Source of the DNA: Flavobacteriales bacterium
GTDB lineage: Bacteria > Bacteroidota > Bacteroidia > Flavobacteriales_F > PHOS-HE28
Reading direction: 5' to 3'
DNA: 64,000 bases
Assembly (NCBI GenBank): GCA_016710685.1
Contig: JADJVC010000010.1
Coordinates: 124,001-188,000 of the forward strand
In this document: piece by piece, positions 42,466 to 51,614 of the stretch
Layout: each line of letters begins with the position of its first letter
Position numbering within the stretch: the first letter of the stretch is position 1
Made by a program: the position numbers and the translations under genes
The notes under the pieces: model-generated
The model's database searches: none
Told to the model about the DNA's origin: nothing
What the model saw: only the letters and a program-made list of their open reading frames with translations

Positions 42466-44373
42466 TCACTCCTTCACAAACCGCGCCCGAAGCACACCTT
42501 CCGCGCCTTTCAACTCCAGCACATAACCGCCAGGCGGCAGGTGCTGCACGTCCACTGTTCCTGCTGCGGCATCAGCTTCCAAGCAGCGTTGGCCCACGGC
42601 GTTCAACAAGGTAGCGGTGCGGTACGCGGCCTGCGTCCCGACTGTACGCCACGCGAGCTTGTTGCCGGTGGGGTTGGGGTAAGGCAGCAGTTGGGCCGCG
42701 CCGGGGTCAACGTCGCCCACTTCGGTAACGATGTCGTTCGCGCTGATCAACCACAGTTCGGGATCGAATGCGGTGCTTTGAACGGTGAAGGGGAGGTGGA
42801 AATTGAATTGTTGACCGTTGCTGGTGTTGTTGAACACCACGGTGCTGTCCACGCCGCCGCCGGAAAAGCGGATGGGCACGGGCAGTTCGAAGAAATCCAC
42901 CGACGGGTGCGACTGTGTTTGCGAAAGCGAAACGGTGACGTTCCCTTGCGCGTCCTGAAAATACGTGGCGGTATAGATGGGATAGCCTTCACCCATGAAC
43001 CAATCCGCGAAGAAGCCGGTGAGGTCCATGCCAGAGGTGGCTTCCAAGTGCGCTTGGAGGTCAGCGGTCAATGCGGTGCCGTAGGCGAGTTCAGGGTCGT
43101 CCAAGTAGTTGCGCAAGCCTTGGAAGAACGCACTGTCGCCCACCACCCAACGCAGCGTGTGCAGCACCATGGCTCCTTTGTTGTAAGTAAGCCTTCCGCT
43201 GAACAGCCGTCCGATGTTGTTGGTGTCCGTGCAGAACACGCTTCCGTCCGGATACTCGGTGATGTTGTCGATCTTGTCCTGCTTCCATTGCTGCCAGGAA
43301 TCCGGTATCAGGTTTTCATGGCAAAGGCCGGTCATGTAAGTGGCAAAGCCTTCATTCAGCCAGATGTGCGCCCAGCTGCCGCAGGTCACTTTGTCGCCGA
43401 ACCATTGGTGGGCAAGTTCATGTGCGGCCAGATCGTAAAAATACCCGCTCACGAAGGTCATGGTCTGGTGCTCCATGCCACCGCCCCAGCCGAATTGGGC
43501 GTGGCCGTATTTTTCGTCGGCGAAGGGGTAGTTGCCGAGCAATTGGCTGTAGAAAAGGATTTGTTGCTCCACCTCATTGGTATTGGCCCAGGCAGCACCG
43601 AAATCCGCAGGATAAGCGTATGTCAGGAATGTCACGGTGTCGCCCACGAGCGGCATCTGCCGCGTATCCGTCATGTAGTTCGTAACGGCTGTGGCGATCA
43701 AATAATGGTCTATGGGATAGCGGTGCTTCCAGTGGCAGGTGGTGAAACCCCCAGCCGTTGTTTCGCTTGCTAAGGCCCCGTTTCCGGCGGACCGATAGCC
43801 CTCTGGGACCGTTACGTAGGCGTCCATGGAATCCACCTTGTCGTTGTTGTCTTCCTTGGCCGGCCACCAGTCGCTCGCGCCGTAGGGTTCGCTCAACGTC
43901 CACATCACGGGTACGCTGTTCTGGTAGCCCGTAACGAAACTGCCGAACCCGGTATTGGGTGGAACGCCGTGGTAGGTTACGCTCACGGAATCCAAAGCGC
44001 CGGTGCTGAGCGTACCCCCCAGATTGATGATCAATTGGTCGCCCGGTATTTGGGTGTATGTGGCCGGTATGCCATGCACGGTGACGGCATCGACCACCAA
44101 GCTGTCGCTCAGGTCGAACTGTACTTGGTCGATATCGGCCGTTGCGCTGAAGTAGGAGGTGACCGTCCCGCTGATGTACCGCACAGCCGGGTCGATGTTC
44201 CAGATGCAGCGCAGGTAGTGCATGTCATACCCACGGGTCGGCAGGCCACCGCTACGCGGCCCGGTAGCCGGGTGTTGCTCAAACTGCGAAATATTTTCCG
44301 GGTTGCCGGGAGCAAACTGCGCGATGGACGGCCCGGTAAGCAACAGGGCCAAAGGAAAGAGCAACGATTTCAT
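42466..44373 (-). CDS. secreted M1 family aminopeptidase with T9SS sorting domain
   Basis: 635 residues with signal peptide MKSLLFPLALLLTGPSIAQ. The M1 N-terminal beta domain is followed by the exopeptidase motif in the variant GGMEHQ, then the zinc site HELAHQWFGD with the third ligand 18 residues on in NEGFATY. The C-terminal part ends in a type A sorting domain (LLPYPNPTGNKLAWRTVG). It releases N-terminal residues from peptides outside the cell or on the surface, feeding on protein. Its GAMEN motif is not canonical, which may change specificity. It starts 28 nt after metF ends on the same strand. Confidence 0.92.
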   Translation of the reverse strand: MKSLLFPLALLLTGPSIAQFAPGNPENISQFEQHPATGPRSGGLPTRGYDMHYLRCIWNIDPAVRYISGTVTSYFSATADIDQVQFDLSDSLVVDAVTVHGIPATYTQIPGDQLIINLGGTLSTGALDSVSVTYHGVPPNTGFGSFVTGYQNSVPVMWTLSEPYGASDWWPAKEDNNDKVDSMDAYVTVPEGYRSAGNGALASETTAGGFTTCHWKHRYPIDHYLIATAVTNYMTDTRQMPLVGDTVTFLTYAYPADFGAAWANTNEVEQQILFYSQLLGNYPFADEKYGHAQFGWGGGMEHQTMTFVSGYFYDLAAHELAHQWFGDKVTCGSWAHIWLNEGFATYMTGLCHENLIPDSWQQWKQDKIDNITEYPDGSVFCTDTNNIGRLFSGRLTYNKGAMVLHTLRWVVGDSAFFQGLRNYLDDPELAYGTALTADLQAHLEATSGMDLTGFFADWFMGEGYPIYTATYFQDAQGNVTVSLSQTQSHPSVDFFELPVPIRFSGGGVDSTVVFNNTSNGQQFNFHLPFTVQSTAFDPELWLISANDIVTEVGDVDPGAAQLLPYPNPTGNKLAWRTVGTQAAYRTATLLNAVGQRCLEADAAAGTVDVQHLPPGGYVLELKGAEGVLRARFVKE

Positions 44374-44401
44374 TCCCCGAAGGTACGGGAAAGGCCAAGG
44401 C

Positions 44402-45355
44402 TCAAAACAACTGCTCCGCGATGGCGCGCACCGCCTCAGACCTTCCCATGGTGTAGAAGTGGAGGCCGGGAACGCTCTGCGCTTTCAGCTCTTTGGCTTG
44501 GGCCACCGTCCATTCGATCCCCAGCTTTTTCACTTGTGCGTCCGTGGTGCATTTCACCAGCTCTTTCGCGTAGGCCTGCGGCAGGTCTATCTTGAAGGTC
44601 TTAGGGATGAAGCCGATGTGCCGCAGGTTGGTCAAGGGTTTCAGTCCGGGCACGATGGGCACGGTGATGCCCTCCGCACGGCAGAGCGCGACGAAGTCAA
44701 AGTACTTCTTGTTGTCGAAGAACATCTGGGTGACGAGGTATTCCGCCCCGGCGTCCACCTTGCGTTTCAGGTAAGCGAGGTCCGTGGCGGGATTCAGTGC
44801 TTCGGCATGTTTTTCCGGATAACAGGCAGCGCCCACGCAGAGGTTGGTGGGTGCGGCCTCCTGCTCTTCATCATGCAGGTAGTGGCCTTTGTTCAGCCCG
44901 GCGATCTGCCTGATCAGCCCCTCGGCGTACACGTGGCCATCGCGCTCAGGAATGAAATGCGGCTCGCTCTTCACGGGGTCGCCGCGCAAGGCCAGCACGT
45001 TGTCAATGCCCAGGAAATTCAGCTCGATCAGCGCGTCTTCGGTGTCCTCGCGACTGAAGCCGCCGCAGATCAAATGCGGCACGGTATCCACCTCGTACTT
45101 GGCCTTGATCACCGCGCAGATGCCCACGGTACCCGGCCGTTTGCGCAGGCGGATCTTTTGCAGCAACCCCTGCCCGCGCTCTTTGTAGATCACCTCCTCG
45201 CGGTGGTAGGTCACGTTCACATAGCTGGGCTTGAATTCCATCAGCGGATCGATGCCCGCATAAATGGAACGGATGTCGCTGCCTTTGAGGGGCGGCAGGA
45301 TCTCGAACGAGAACAAGGTGCCCTTGCTCTTACGCAAATGGTCAATGACCTTCAT
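44402..45355 (-). CDS. metF: Methylenetetrahydrofolate reductase
   Basis: Reduces 5,10-methylene-THF to 5-methyl-THF with an FAD cofactor for methionine synthesis. 317 residues from MKVIDHLRKSKGTLFSFEILPP; upstream in-frame codons run through the terminator at 45369-45406 and are excluded. Motifs are FEILPPLKG, YVNVTYH, HLICGGFSREDTEDAL, NVLALRGDPV, YLVTQMFFDN and GLKPLTNLRH. The M1 peptidase gene follows after 28 nt. Confidence 0.95.
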   Translation of the reverse strand: MKVIDHLRKSKGTLFSFEILPPLKGSDIRSIYAGIDPLMEFKPSYVNVTYHREEVIYKERGQGLLQKIRLRKRPGTVGICAVIKAKYEVDTVPHLICGGFSREDTEDALIELNFLGIDNVLALRGDPVKSEPHFIPERDGHVYAEGLIRQIAGLNKGHYLHDEEQEAAPTNLCVGAACYPEKHAEALNPATDLAYLKRKVDAGAEYLVTQMFFDNKKYFDFVALCRAEGITVPIVPGLKPLTNLRHIGFIPKTFKIDLPQAYAKELVKCTTDAQVKKLGIEWTVAQAKELKAQSVPGLHFYTMGRSEAVRAIAEQLF

Positions 45356-45368
45356 TGTGGATGTACAA

Positions 45369-45406
45369 ACGGCGCAGGGCCCCGAGATTTCGGGTCCCTG
45401 CGCCGT
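45369..45406 (-). terminator. intrinsic terminator of the NIDO/CHU_C gene
   Basis: A 17-bp stem with one mismatch: ACGGCGCAGGG and CCCGA (45369-45385) pair with TCGGG and CCCTGCGCCGT (45390-45406). It lies just after the stop of the minus-strand gene at 45421. On that strand TTTG follows. It also separates that gene from metF. Confidence 0.75.
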
Positions 45407-45420
45407 TGTGTGGGGCGAAA

Positions 45421-47529
45421 TTAACGCAACAGCGTAACGTTTCCGGTGTATTCCTTGCCGGTGTTCAACCGTAGGATGTAGAAGTACGTGCCTTCCGGCA
45501 TGTCGTTCGCGTGCCACGTGTTCTTGTAGTTTCCGCTGGTGAAGACCTCCTGACCCCAACGGTTGAAGACGTGCAGCGCGGTGTTCGGGTAATACTGTGC
45601 GCCCTCGAAGGTCAATGCATCGTTATGGCCGTCTGCATTGGGGCTGAACACGTTGGGAATGATGATCTCCGTGGGGATCACCACCTGGATGTACGTGTAG
45701 GTATCGGTGCAACCGTCCGCCGTGGTAACGGTGAGGGTAATGGGGTAGTTTCCCGGCGTGGTGAAGGTGGGCGCCCAAGTGCTGCTGCTGGCCGTGCCGA
45801 TTGAATCGTTGGCCCATGCCCAGCCCACGATGGCCGAGCCGTTGCCATTGCTCTGGTCGGTGTAGATCACCGTTGTGCCGGGGAACACGGCATCCTGCGG
45901 GTCGGAAGAAAACAAGGCATCGGGCGAATTCGCCGCCACCACGTTCACCGGTGCGGAACTACCCACACAACCGAAATCGTTGGTCACGGTAACGGAGTAA
46001 GTGCCAGTGGGAACGATGACTTGCGAAATGGTGTCGCCCGTGTTCCATTGGTAGGTGTCGTAAGGTTCCGTGGTGGTGAGCACTGCGGGTTCACCGCCGC
46101 AATTGTACAGCACGCCGTCGATCACGGGGATAGGTGCAGGTCCTTCGGTCACGGTGATGGAATTGCTCACCAAAATGCAGGCGCCGGTGCTGGCCTCCAC
46201 GTAGTAGGTACCGGGTCCCACCAAGATGGACGGCCCATTGAAGCCGTTGGCCCATACGTATTCATCATAGCCTCCAGTGGCGGTTATCAACACGCCTTGG
46301 CCGGCGCAGGCAATGCTGTCACCGGTGATCACCGGTGGTGGCGCAGGCACGTATGTAATGTGGAACACGGCGGTAACGGTAGAGGTGAGCGCAGGGTCGC
46401 CATTATCTGTGGCCGTGTAGGTCAGGATGTGGTAGCCGGAATCCAGGACCTGGGGGATAAACTGCAAGCTGATGTTCGCTGTGTTGGCCGGCCCACTGTT
46501 GAGCTCCGTGACCGAGGCAATAAGCGGCGGTTCAATGGTGTAAGTAACGGTGGTCAACTGGCCTGTTTCGGGGGAAAGGAAGTTCACGTCCAGGTCCACC
46601 AATTCGTTCACGCAAACTTCCACGGTATCACAAAGGGAAGTTCCGCTCGCGATCGGCGGGATGTTCTGGGTGCTTACCGCCGTAGTGAAAATGAAGTTCT
46701 TGTCGTCCAGCCAGCTTATGCCATCGGCATTGCCGAATGGACCGTCGTAATCCACGCCAGCATGGTCAAAACGGCCGAATTGGATATAGTCAATGCCATT
46801 TCCACGGTTTGCGCCCACGGTGGCGGGAATGCCACCAAAGCCATCAACGCCCAGCGAAGCGGCACCGGTGGTCCACTGCATGTCCTTGTAGCAGAAGGAA
46901 ACGGTTTGGCCAATGCCGACATCCGTGTTCGTGCCGTCACTTATGATTACTTGGAACGTGTTCAACTTGTCCGTTTCAGAGCTGAAATAACCCACATCCG
47001 TCCAGTTCACGTAAAGGGCGTTGGAGGTTAGTTTGTACTTCACCGTACCGCTGCCGCGTGTATCCACATCCGCCCAAAAAGGAGCGACCATGTGGTATTC
47101 TTGAAAGCCGTCGCCGGCGATCGGGAATGCAGAAGCACTGTAGGTGAAAATGTTTTGGGCAAAGGATACGTTGCCGTTGTTGTTCACGAAGCAATTGCTG
47201 TACAGGTCCCCGTACAAGTTGAATTGGAACGGAAGCGTGATCTGTGCGGAAGAGCCATCATCATTGGGCTGCATCGCCAAAGTGTACGTATTGTCCGGCT
47301 CGATCCAGCAATTGCAGTTGCCGCCGTTTCCGCCGCCACCTTTTGCATGGTTGGTGTTGGGTTGCACCGCGGCCACTGGAAGCGTGGAGTACGCCACATG
47401 GAATTCCGAAGGCAACGTCCCCGCTGCCTTCATCTCCTGGTACTGGTCAATGGTGAGTTCAACGCGCTGTGCGGAAAGCTGCGTGGAGCAGGCACTCAAT
47501 AGCAGGCCGAGGATCAGGGTATTTTTCAT
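45421..47529 (-). CDS. NIDO-like / PKD / CHU_C surface protein
   Basis: 702 residues. The signal peptide is MKNTLILGLLLSACSTQLSAQ, whose LSAC could also be read as a lipobox. The order is: a short N-terminal region (ELTIDQYQEMKAAGTLPSEF), a nidogen/NIDO-like domain (NNNGNVSFAQNIFTY, VAPFWADVDTRGSGTVKY, FQVIISDGTN), Ig-like segments, a PKD domain (DQSNGNGSAIVGWAWANDS) and a CHU_C domain (IPNVFSPNADGHNDALTF, LHVFNRWGQEVFTSGNYKNTW). Exported by T9SS. It is a paralogue of the neighbouring frameshifted gene and lies downstream of it, with a candidate promoter of its own. Confidence 0.88.
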   Translation of the reverse strand: MKNTLILGLLLSACSTQLSAQRVELTIDQYQEMKAAGTLPSEFHVAYSTLPVAAVQPNTNHAKGGGGNGGNCNCWIEPDNTYTLAMQPNDDGSSAQITLPFQFNLYGDLYSNCFVNNNGNVSFAQNIFTYSASAFPIAGDGFQEYHMVAPFWADVDTRGSGTVKYKLTSNALYVNWTDVGYFSSETDKLNTFQVIISDGTNTDVGIGQTVSFCYKDMQWTTGAASLGVDGFGGIPATVGANRGNGIDYIQFGRFDHAGVDYDGPFGNADGISWLDDKNFIFTTAVSTQNIPPIASGTSLCDTVEVCVNELVDLDVNFLSPETGQLTTVTYTIEPPLIASVTELNSGPANTANISLQFIPQVLDSGYHILTYTATDNGDPALTSTVTAVFHITYVPAPPPVITGDSIACAGQGVLITATGGYDEYVWANGFNGPSILVGPGTYYVEASTGACILVSNSITVTEGPAPIPVIDGVLYNCGGEPAVLTTTEPYDTYQWNTGDTISQVIVPTGTYSVTVTNDFGCVGSSAPVNVVAANSPDALFSSDPQDAVFPGTTVIYTDQSNGNGSAIVGWAWANDSIGTASSSTWAPTFTTPGNYPITLTVTTADGCTDTYTYIQVVIPTEIIIPNVFSPNADGHNDALTFEGAQYYPNTALHVFNRWGQEVFTSGNYKNTWHANDMPEGTYFYILRLNTGKEYTGNVTLLR

Positions 47530-47602
47530 TTTAAATCGCCGAAGCTCGACGAAGGCGTTTGGGGGCGTGGGATGGGTGGGGCGGGGTATCGAAATGGGCC
47601 TG

Positions 47603-47610
47603 CCAATATA
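47603..47610 (-). promoter_or_regulatory. candidate -7 element of the NIDO/CHU_C gene
   Basis: TATATTGG on the minus strand, one mismatch from TAnnTTTG, 73 nt before the ATG at 47529, in the 121-bp gap between the two paralogues. Confidence 0.35.
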
Positions 47611-47650
47611 AGGTAAAGCCGCGGTTTTTTAGTCGGGCACGCGTTGCTGG

Positions 47651-49285
47651 CTAGCGCAAGAGTGTCACGTGGCCATAACGGTCCAACTTGTCGGCGGTGT
47701 GTAACGGCCGGTATTCCAAGCGCCACACATATATGCCGGAGTTGGCCTTTCCGCCGCCTTTGCCACTGCCGTCCCAGCCTTTTTCCGGGTCGGTGGTCTC
47801 AAACACCAGGTGTCCCCAGCGATCGAAAATGCGCAGGTTGTAATCTTCCGGTGCCATATCCGTGGTGATGGGGCGGAACACATCGTTGATGTCATTGCCG
47901 TCCGGAGTGAAGGCCGTGGGTGCCCACAGGTTGTCCACGAAGACATGGATGTTGTCGCACAACGTGTCGCCACAGCCATAGCGGTCGCGCACGGAAAGGC
48001 AAACCATGTAGTCGTCCGCGATCTTATCGGGCAATGTGTAGGTAGCTTGTTGGCCTTCCTGCTGACTGAAGTCGGGCATGGTCCAGAAGAACTCAACGGC
48101 ATGCGGGTCCGTGCCGGTAAACACCATGTTGTTGTTACCGGCGGTGGGGGGGTCGGGCGTGTAAGCGAACGTGCTCACGGGCTGCGGGTCCACCAGCACG
48201 GAGCCGGGTGCTATCAACTGGTCCGTGCAGCCTTGCGGGGTGGTCACTTTCAGTTTTACATGGTACCAGCCTGGATCCGTGTACTCATGCGTGAATGAAG
48301 CGCAAGCATCCAACGTGCCGGTGCCGTCTCCGAGATCCCACACACACGAGTTGCCCACGTAAATGGGATCGGTGGTGTTGGTGAACGTCACTTCCAACGG
48401 AGCGCAGCCGCTGTCGGGGTCGGCGGTGAAGGTGATCACCGGCAATGGGTCAATGTGTACGTCCACGATGGCGGTGTCCGAACGGTGGGCGCAGGTTCCT
48501 GGCCCGATGGTCACATAGCGGTAACCGCCGGAGATCACGGTACTCGGGTCGAGAATGCCGTTCGCAACAGTGCTGTCGAGCGGAGAAAGCCAATGCCCGC
48601 CTACATCGGGGGTGCCGCCCAACAAGGGGAAAAGCGGGGTGTCGCCGCCGTTGGCGCAGATCACGAGAGAACTGTCCAGACCTGCGATGGGGAGCACGTC
48701 CAAATTCACTGTAAGTACGGCCGAAAGCGTAGGGCAAGGCAGCACGGCGGGCACGGTATAGGTGTATACGCCGATGGCTCCCGTGGCCGGGTCAAAGACG
48801 TCGGGCACCGTGGCCCCGTTCACGTCAGCCCAAGTGCCAGCGGCATCGGGCGTGCCGGCCAGCATCGTCTTCAGGCTCAGAACTGACGCATCTCGGCACA
48901 TGACTATGGAACTGTCTTGGCCGGCATCAACGGCCTGCGGGATGGCGATCTGCAAAAAGGCCGTGTCGTTCAAGCAGGGTGCGGTCCCTGCAATGATGTA
49001 CTTGAAACTGCCGGGGAACATCGTTCCGGGGTCCAACGTTCCGTTGAAGGTGACGCCGGTGGAGGATTGCCACAAGCCGCCGTTCTGCGGATTGCCGGGG
49101 ATGTGCTGGAACAGTGGGTCTGGATAGTCCCAAGAACAGTAGGCCAAGGTGGTATCGCCTCCCGCATCAGCATGGGGGACGGTGGAGATCGTGAGGATCG
49201 CTTGGGCCGCACAGCCGCCGCCATTGTCCACGGAATAGCGGTATGGAGCGTCCGGCGTAGTGCCGGGCGTGAACATGTTGCTCAC
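47651..49285 (-). CDS. NIDO/PKD/CHU_C surface protein, C-terminal part (frameshifted)
   Basis: About 544 residues of Ig-like repeats (DAGQDSSIVMCRDASV, VAGLDSSLVICANGG types), a PKD domain (CVWDLGDGTGTLDACASFTHEY) and a CHU_C end (LWAPTAFTPDGNDINDVF, LRIFDRWGHLVFETTDPEKGW). The first Met codon at 49285 is not a true start. The same frame extends upstream as GGIWTDTLTNDTVSNMF, which continues the repeat begun in the frame at 49282-50586. A missing C in a C run near 49318 explains the break. The whole protein would be 978 residues. Confidence 0.85.
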   Translation of the reverse strand: MSNMFTPGTTPDAPYRYSVDNGGGCAAQAILTISTVPHADAGGDTTLAYCSWDYPDPLFQHIPGNPQNGGLWQSSTGVTFNGTLDPGTMFPGSFKYIIAGTAPCLNDTAFLQIAIPQAVDAGQDSSIVMCRDASVLSLKTMLAGTPDAAGTWADVNGATVPDVFDPATGAIGVYTYTVPAVLPCPTLSAVLTVNLDVLPIAGLDSSLVICANGGDTPLFPLLGGTPDVGGHWLSPLDSTVANGILDPSTVISGGYRYVTIGPGTCAHRSDTAIVDVHIDPLPVITFTADPDSGCAPLEVTFTNTTDPIYVGNSCVWDLGDGTGTLDACASFTHEYTDPGWYHVKLKVTTPQGCTDQLIAPGSVLVDPQPVSTFAYTPDPPTAGNNNMVFTGTDPHAVEFFWTMPDFSQQEGQQATYTLPDKIADDYMVCLSVRDRYGCGDTLCDNIHVFVDNLWAPTAFTPDGNDINDVFRPITTDMAPEDYNLRIFDRWGHLVFETTDPEKGWDGSGKGGGKANSGIYVWRLEYRPLHTADKLDRYGHVTLLR

Positions 49286-50586
49286 CGTGTCGTTGGTGAG
49301 TGTATCCGTCCAAATTCCACCGGGGAGGGGCTTCCACCCAAGAGGGTGAGCATGTCCACGGGCGCGTCCGAATCACAGTAGACTGCGGCAGAGTTGCCCA
49401 GGTCGGGGCTGGCGATCACCTGCACCACCACGATAGCAGTTTGGGAGAGGTTGGGCGTGCCGTCATCGGTACCAGTGAAGGTGATGGTGTGGAAACCGAG
49501 GTTTCCCATGTTTGGCACCAAAACGCCGGAAATGGTGCCGTTAACACCACTGGTAAGCGTGGGATTGAACTGTGGCAAATCGGGTGCGCTGAACGAAGGC
49601 GTGATGATCTGGTCGGATTCCGGTGCCAAGAAATTAACTTCAATATCCTGTGCTACGCCTGTACACAGCACGATGGTGTCGCAGACGAAGTTGCCCTCCA
49701 CGATCGGCGTGATGTTGGCGGTCGGCGTTAACGTGGAAAACACGAAGCTCTTGTCATCCAGCCAGCTAACGCCGGAAATTCCGTTAGGTCCGGCATAGTC
49801 CACGCCTTCGTGATCAAACTTACCGATGGAGATGTATCCCACGCCGTCACCGAGGTTGGCCCCCACCACTGCCGCGGTGCCGCCAAAGCCGTTTGTCCCG
49901 CCGGATGCGCTGCCGGTAGTCCACTGCATGTCCAGATAAGTGAAAGCGACATTATTCCCTACGCCGATAAAGGGGTCCGTGGCATCCGTTAAGATCAGCT
50001 GAAAGGTGTTCACCTTGTCGGTCATGGAAGGAAAATACCCCACGGCGACCCAGTTGAAATATGCCGCCGTCGGGGTAATGGAATAGTAGATGTCGCCAGT
50101 TCCCCAAGTATCCACGTCGGCCCAGAACGGGGCCACCATCACAAAGGTGGTATTGGGAAACGGGGTGGCACTGAAAGTGCCGTAGGACGCATCGAATGTT
50201 ACGTTCCCGTTGTTGTTCATGTACAACTGGGTGTAGGTCGTGCCATACAGGTCGAAGCTGAAGGGTAGGTTGATCACACTTGAGCTACCATCGTCATTAC
50301 CCGGGATGGCTGGAGGTGTATTGGGATCCTGCCACAACCCGCACAGTCCGCCATTTCCGCCGCCGCGTTGCCAGCCGCCATTGGCTTGTACAATGCTATC
50401 CACTTGGGCTTGATCGATATGCACTTCCGAAGGCCGCACGTTCGCGGGCAGTTCGCCGTGGGCTTTCAAGTTGGCATATTCCTGCCAGGGAATCTCCGTT
50501 TGAGGCTCCGTTTGCGCAGCTGCGGCGAACGCGGCAACGGAAGCACCAAGGAGGAGCAGGCTTCGTATGTCGATCATCACTTTCAT
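49282..50586 (-). CDS. NIDO/PKD/CHU_C surface protein, N-terminal part (frameshifted)
   Basis: From MKVMIDIRSLLLLGASVAAFAAAAQ, a signal peptide whose ATG overlaps the anti-sigma-like gene stop by ATGA. It carries the same N-terminal layout as its paralogue at 45421-47529: a Leu-Pro-rich short motif, then a NIDO-like domain (NNNGNVTFDASYGTF, VAPFWADVDTWGTGDIYYSI). It then begins an Ig-like repeat and runs out of frame after LLGGSPSP. It belongs with 47651-49285. The ATGA overlap puts it in one operon with the sigma and anti-sigma-like genes. Confidence 0.85.
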   Translation of the reverse strand: MKVMIDIRSLLLLGASVAAFAAAAQTEPQTEIPWQEYANLKAHGELPANVRPSEVHIDQAQVDSIVQANGGWQRGGGNGGLCGLWQDPNTPPAIPGNDDGSSSVINLPFSFDLYGTTYTQLYMNNNGNVTFDASYGTFSATPFPNTTFVMVAPFWADVDTWGTGDIYYSITPTAAYFNWVAVGYFPSMTDKVNTFQLILTDATDPFIGVGNNVAFTYLDMQWTTGSASGGTNGFGGTAAVVGANLGDGVGYISIGKFDHEGVDYAGPNGISGVSWLDDKSFVFSTLTPTANITPIVEGNFVCDTIVLCTGVAQDIEVNFLAPESDQIITPSFSAPDLPQFNPTLTSGVNGTISGVLVPNMGNLGFHTITFTGTDDGTPNLSQTAIVVVQVIASPDLGNSAAVYCDSDAPVDMLTLLGGSPSPVEFGRIHSPTTR

Positions 50587-51614
50587 CGGAATAGGCGTAC
50601 TACTTCGGTTTTGTAATGCACTGCGCCACGAAGGTCGGTAATTGCCACCACGCAGCGGTACATGCCGTCCGGCGCGATGTTGCCATTGGGCATACGACCG
50701 TCCCACATCCGGGCAAGGTCATTGGAGTTGAACACTTCTGCGCCACTGATGGTCGCTATACGTACATCCACGGCGGCGCTTTCTTCCGCCACGATGCGCA
50801 GCTTATCGTTCACCCCGTCGCCGTTCACGGTGAATGCACTGGGGATGTAAATGTCGAACGGTGTTTCGGCAACAGGAGGCTCAGGCTTGTCTTCCGGTTG
50901 GATTTCTGCCGGTGGATCGGACGTTGTGCTTTGTTCAGCCTTGGCTGGGGCAGCGGCCTTTTCCGGCACGGGTTCAGGCTTCACGACAGGTGCGGGGGCT
51001 GTCGGCACTTTCACAGCGCGTTCGGGTTCCGGCACCGGCACGATCGTTTCATGCTGCTGTGGGGCCGGTTCTTCGAACAATGGGCTAGCAGCCGGAACGG
51101 AAGGCTCAGTGGTTTTAGTAATGGCCGGTTGTTCCACATTGCTCGGCTGCGCGGCTGGTTTTGCCTGTGAAACAACAGGTTGCACATTTTCCTTCACGTT
51201 TTCCACGGGCGTGGACTCTTCCACAGCAGGCTTTTCCGTGGTGGCAGTCTTGGCGGGCACGGGCACCACCGTAGGCACGGCAACTGTTTCCGCATGTTGC
51301 GGCGGCGTTACCGGGGTTTCCCCATTATTCCAAAGGAAGAACGCGCCAATGGCCGCAGCGGCCAATCCGGCGGCGATCCAGCGGTAGGTCGAAGTTGCGC
51401 CGGCGGAGCCGATGCGCCCTCTGATGTTCGCCCAAGCACTCGGGTCCACATGCACTTCGTGGCCGTTGAATTTCTCCTGCAAAGATTCTCGCAGTTGCGA
51501 ACCGTCGGCATGTGCCGCCAGTTTCCCGCTGATCTGCGACCAGGCGTCCTGCGGCGCGGGCATTTCGTGCGCCGCGAAGCGTTGGCGCAACAGTTCGTTC
51601 AAGCCGTCATTCAT
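50583..51614 (-). CDS. single-pass anti-sigma-like protein with C-terminal CHU_C domain
   Basis: About 343 residues. The cytoplasmic part (1-77) holds two copies of a helical motif, LRQRFAAHEMPAPQDAWSQI (9-28) and LQEKFNGHEVHVDPSAWANI (45-64), a pattern I recognise from Bacteroidota proteins encoded beside ECF sigma factors. A transmembrane helix follows at about 78-96, then 150 residues of Pro/Ala/Val/Glu-rich linker and a CHU_C-type domain (IYIPSAFTVNGDGVNDKL, MWDGRMPNGNIAPDGMYRC). It is inferred to be an anti-sigma factor whose outer part contacts or mimics T9SS cargo. The start is MNDGL at 51614; MGSEM at 51626 is possible. It overlaps the genes on both sides. Confidence 0.75.
   Translation of the reverse strand: MNDGLNELLRQRFAAHEMPAPQDAWSQISGKLAAHADGSQLRESLQEKFNGHEVHVDPSAWANIRGRIGSAGATSTYRWIAAGLAAAAIGAFFLWNNGETPVTPPQHAETVAVPTVVPVPAKTATTEKPAVEESTPVENVKENVQPVVSQAKPAAQPSNVEQPAITKTTEPSVPAASPLFEEPAPQQHETIVPVPEPERAVKVPTAPAPVVKPEPVPEKAAAPAKAEQSTTSDPPAEIQPEDKPEPPVAETPFDIYIPSAFTVNGDGVNDKLRIVAEESAAVDVRIATISGAEVFNSNDLARMWDGRMPNGNIAPDGMYRCVVAITDLRGAVHYKTEVVRLFR

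Noticed and set aside
45421..47529. lipoprotein call for the NIDO/CHU_C protein (LSAC in the signal peptide)
   Set aside because: A CHU_C domain marks T9SS export, and a normal AQ cleavage site follows five residues later; a signal peptidase I substrate is more likely.
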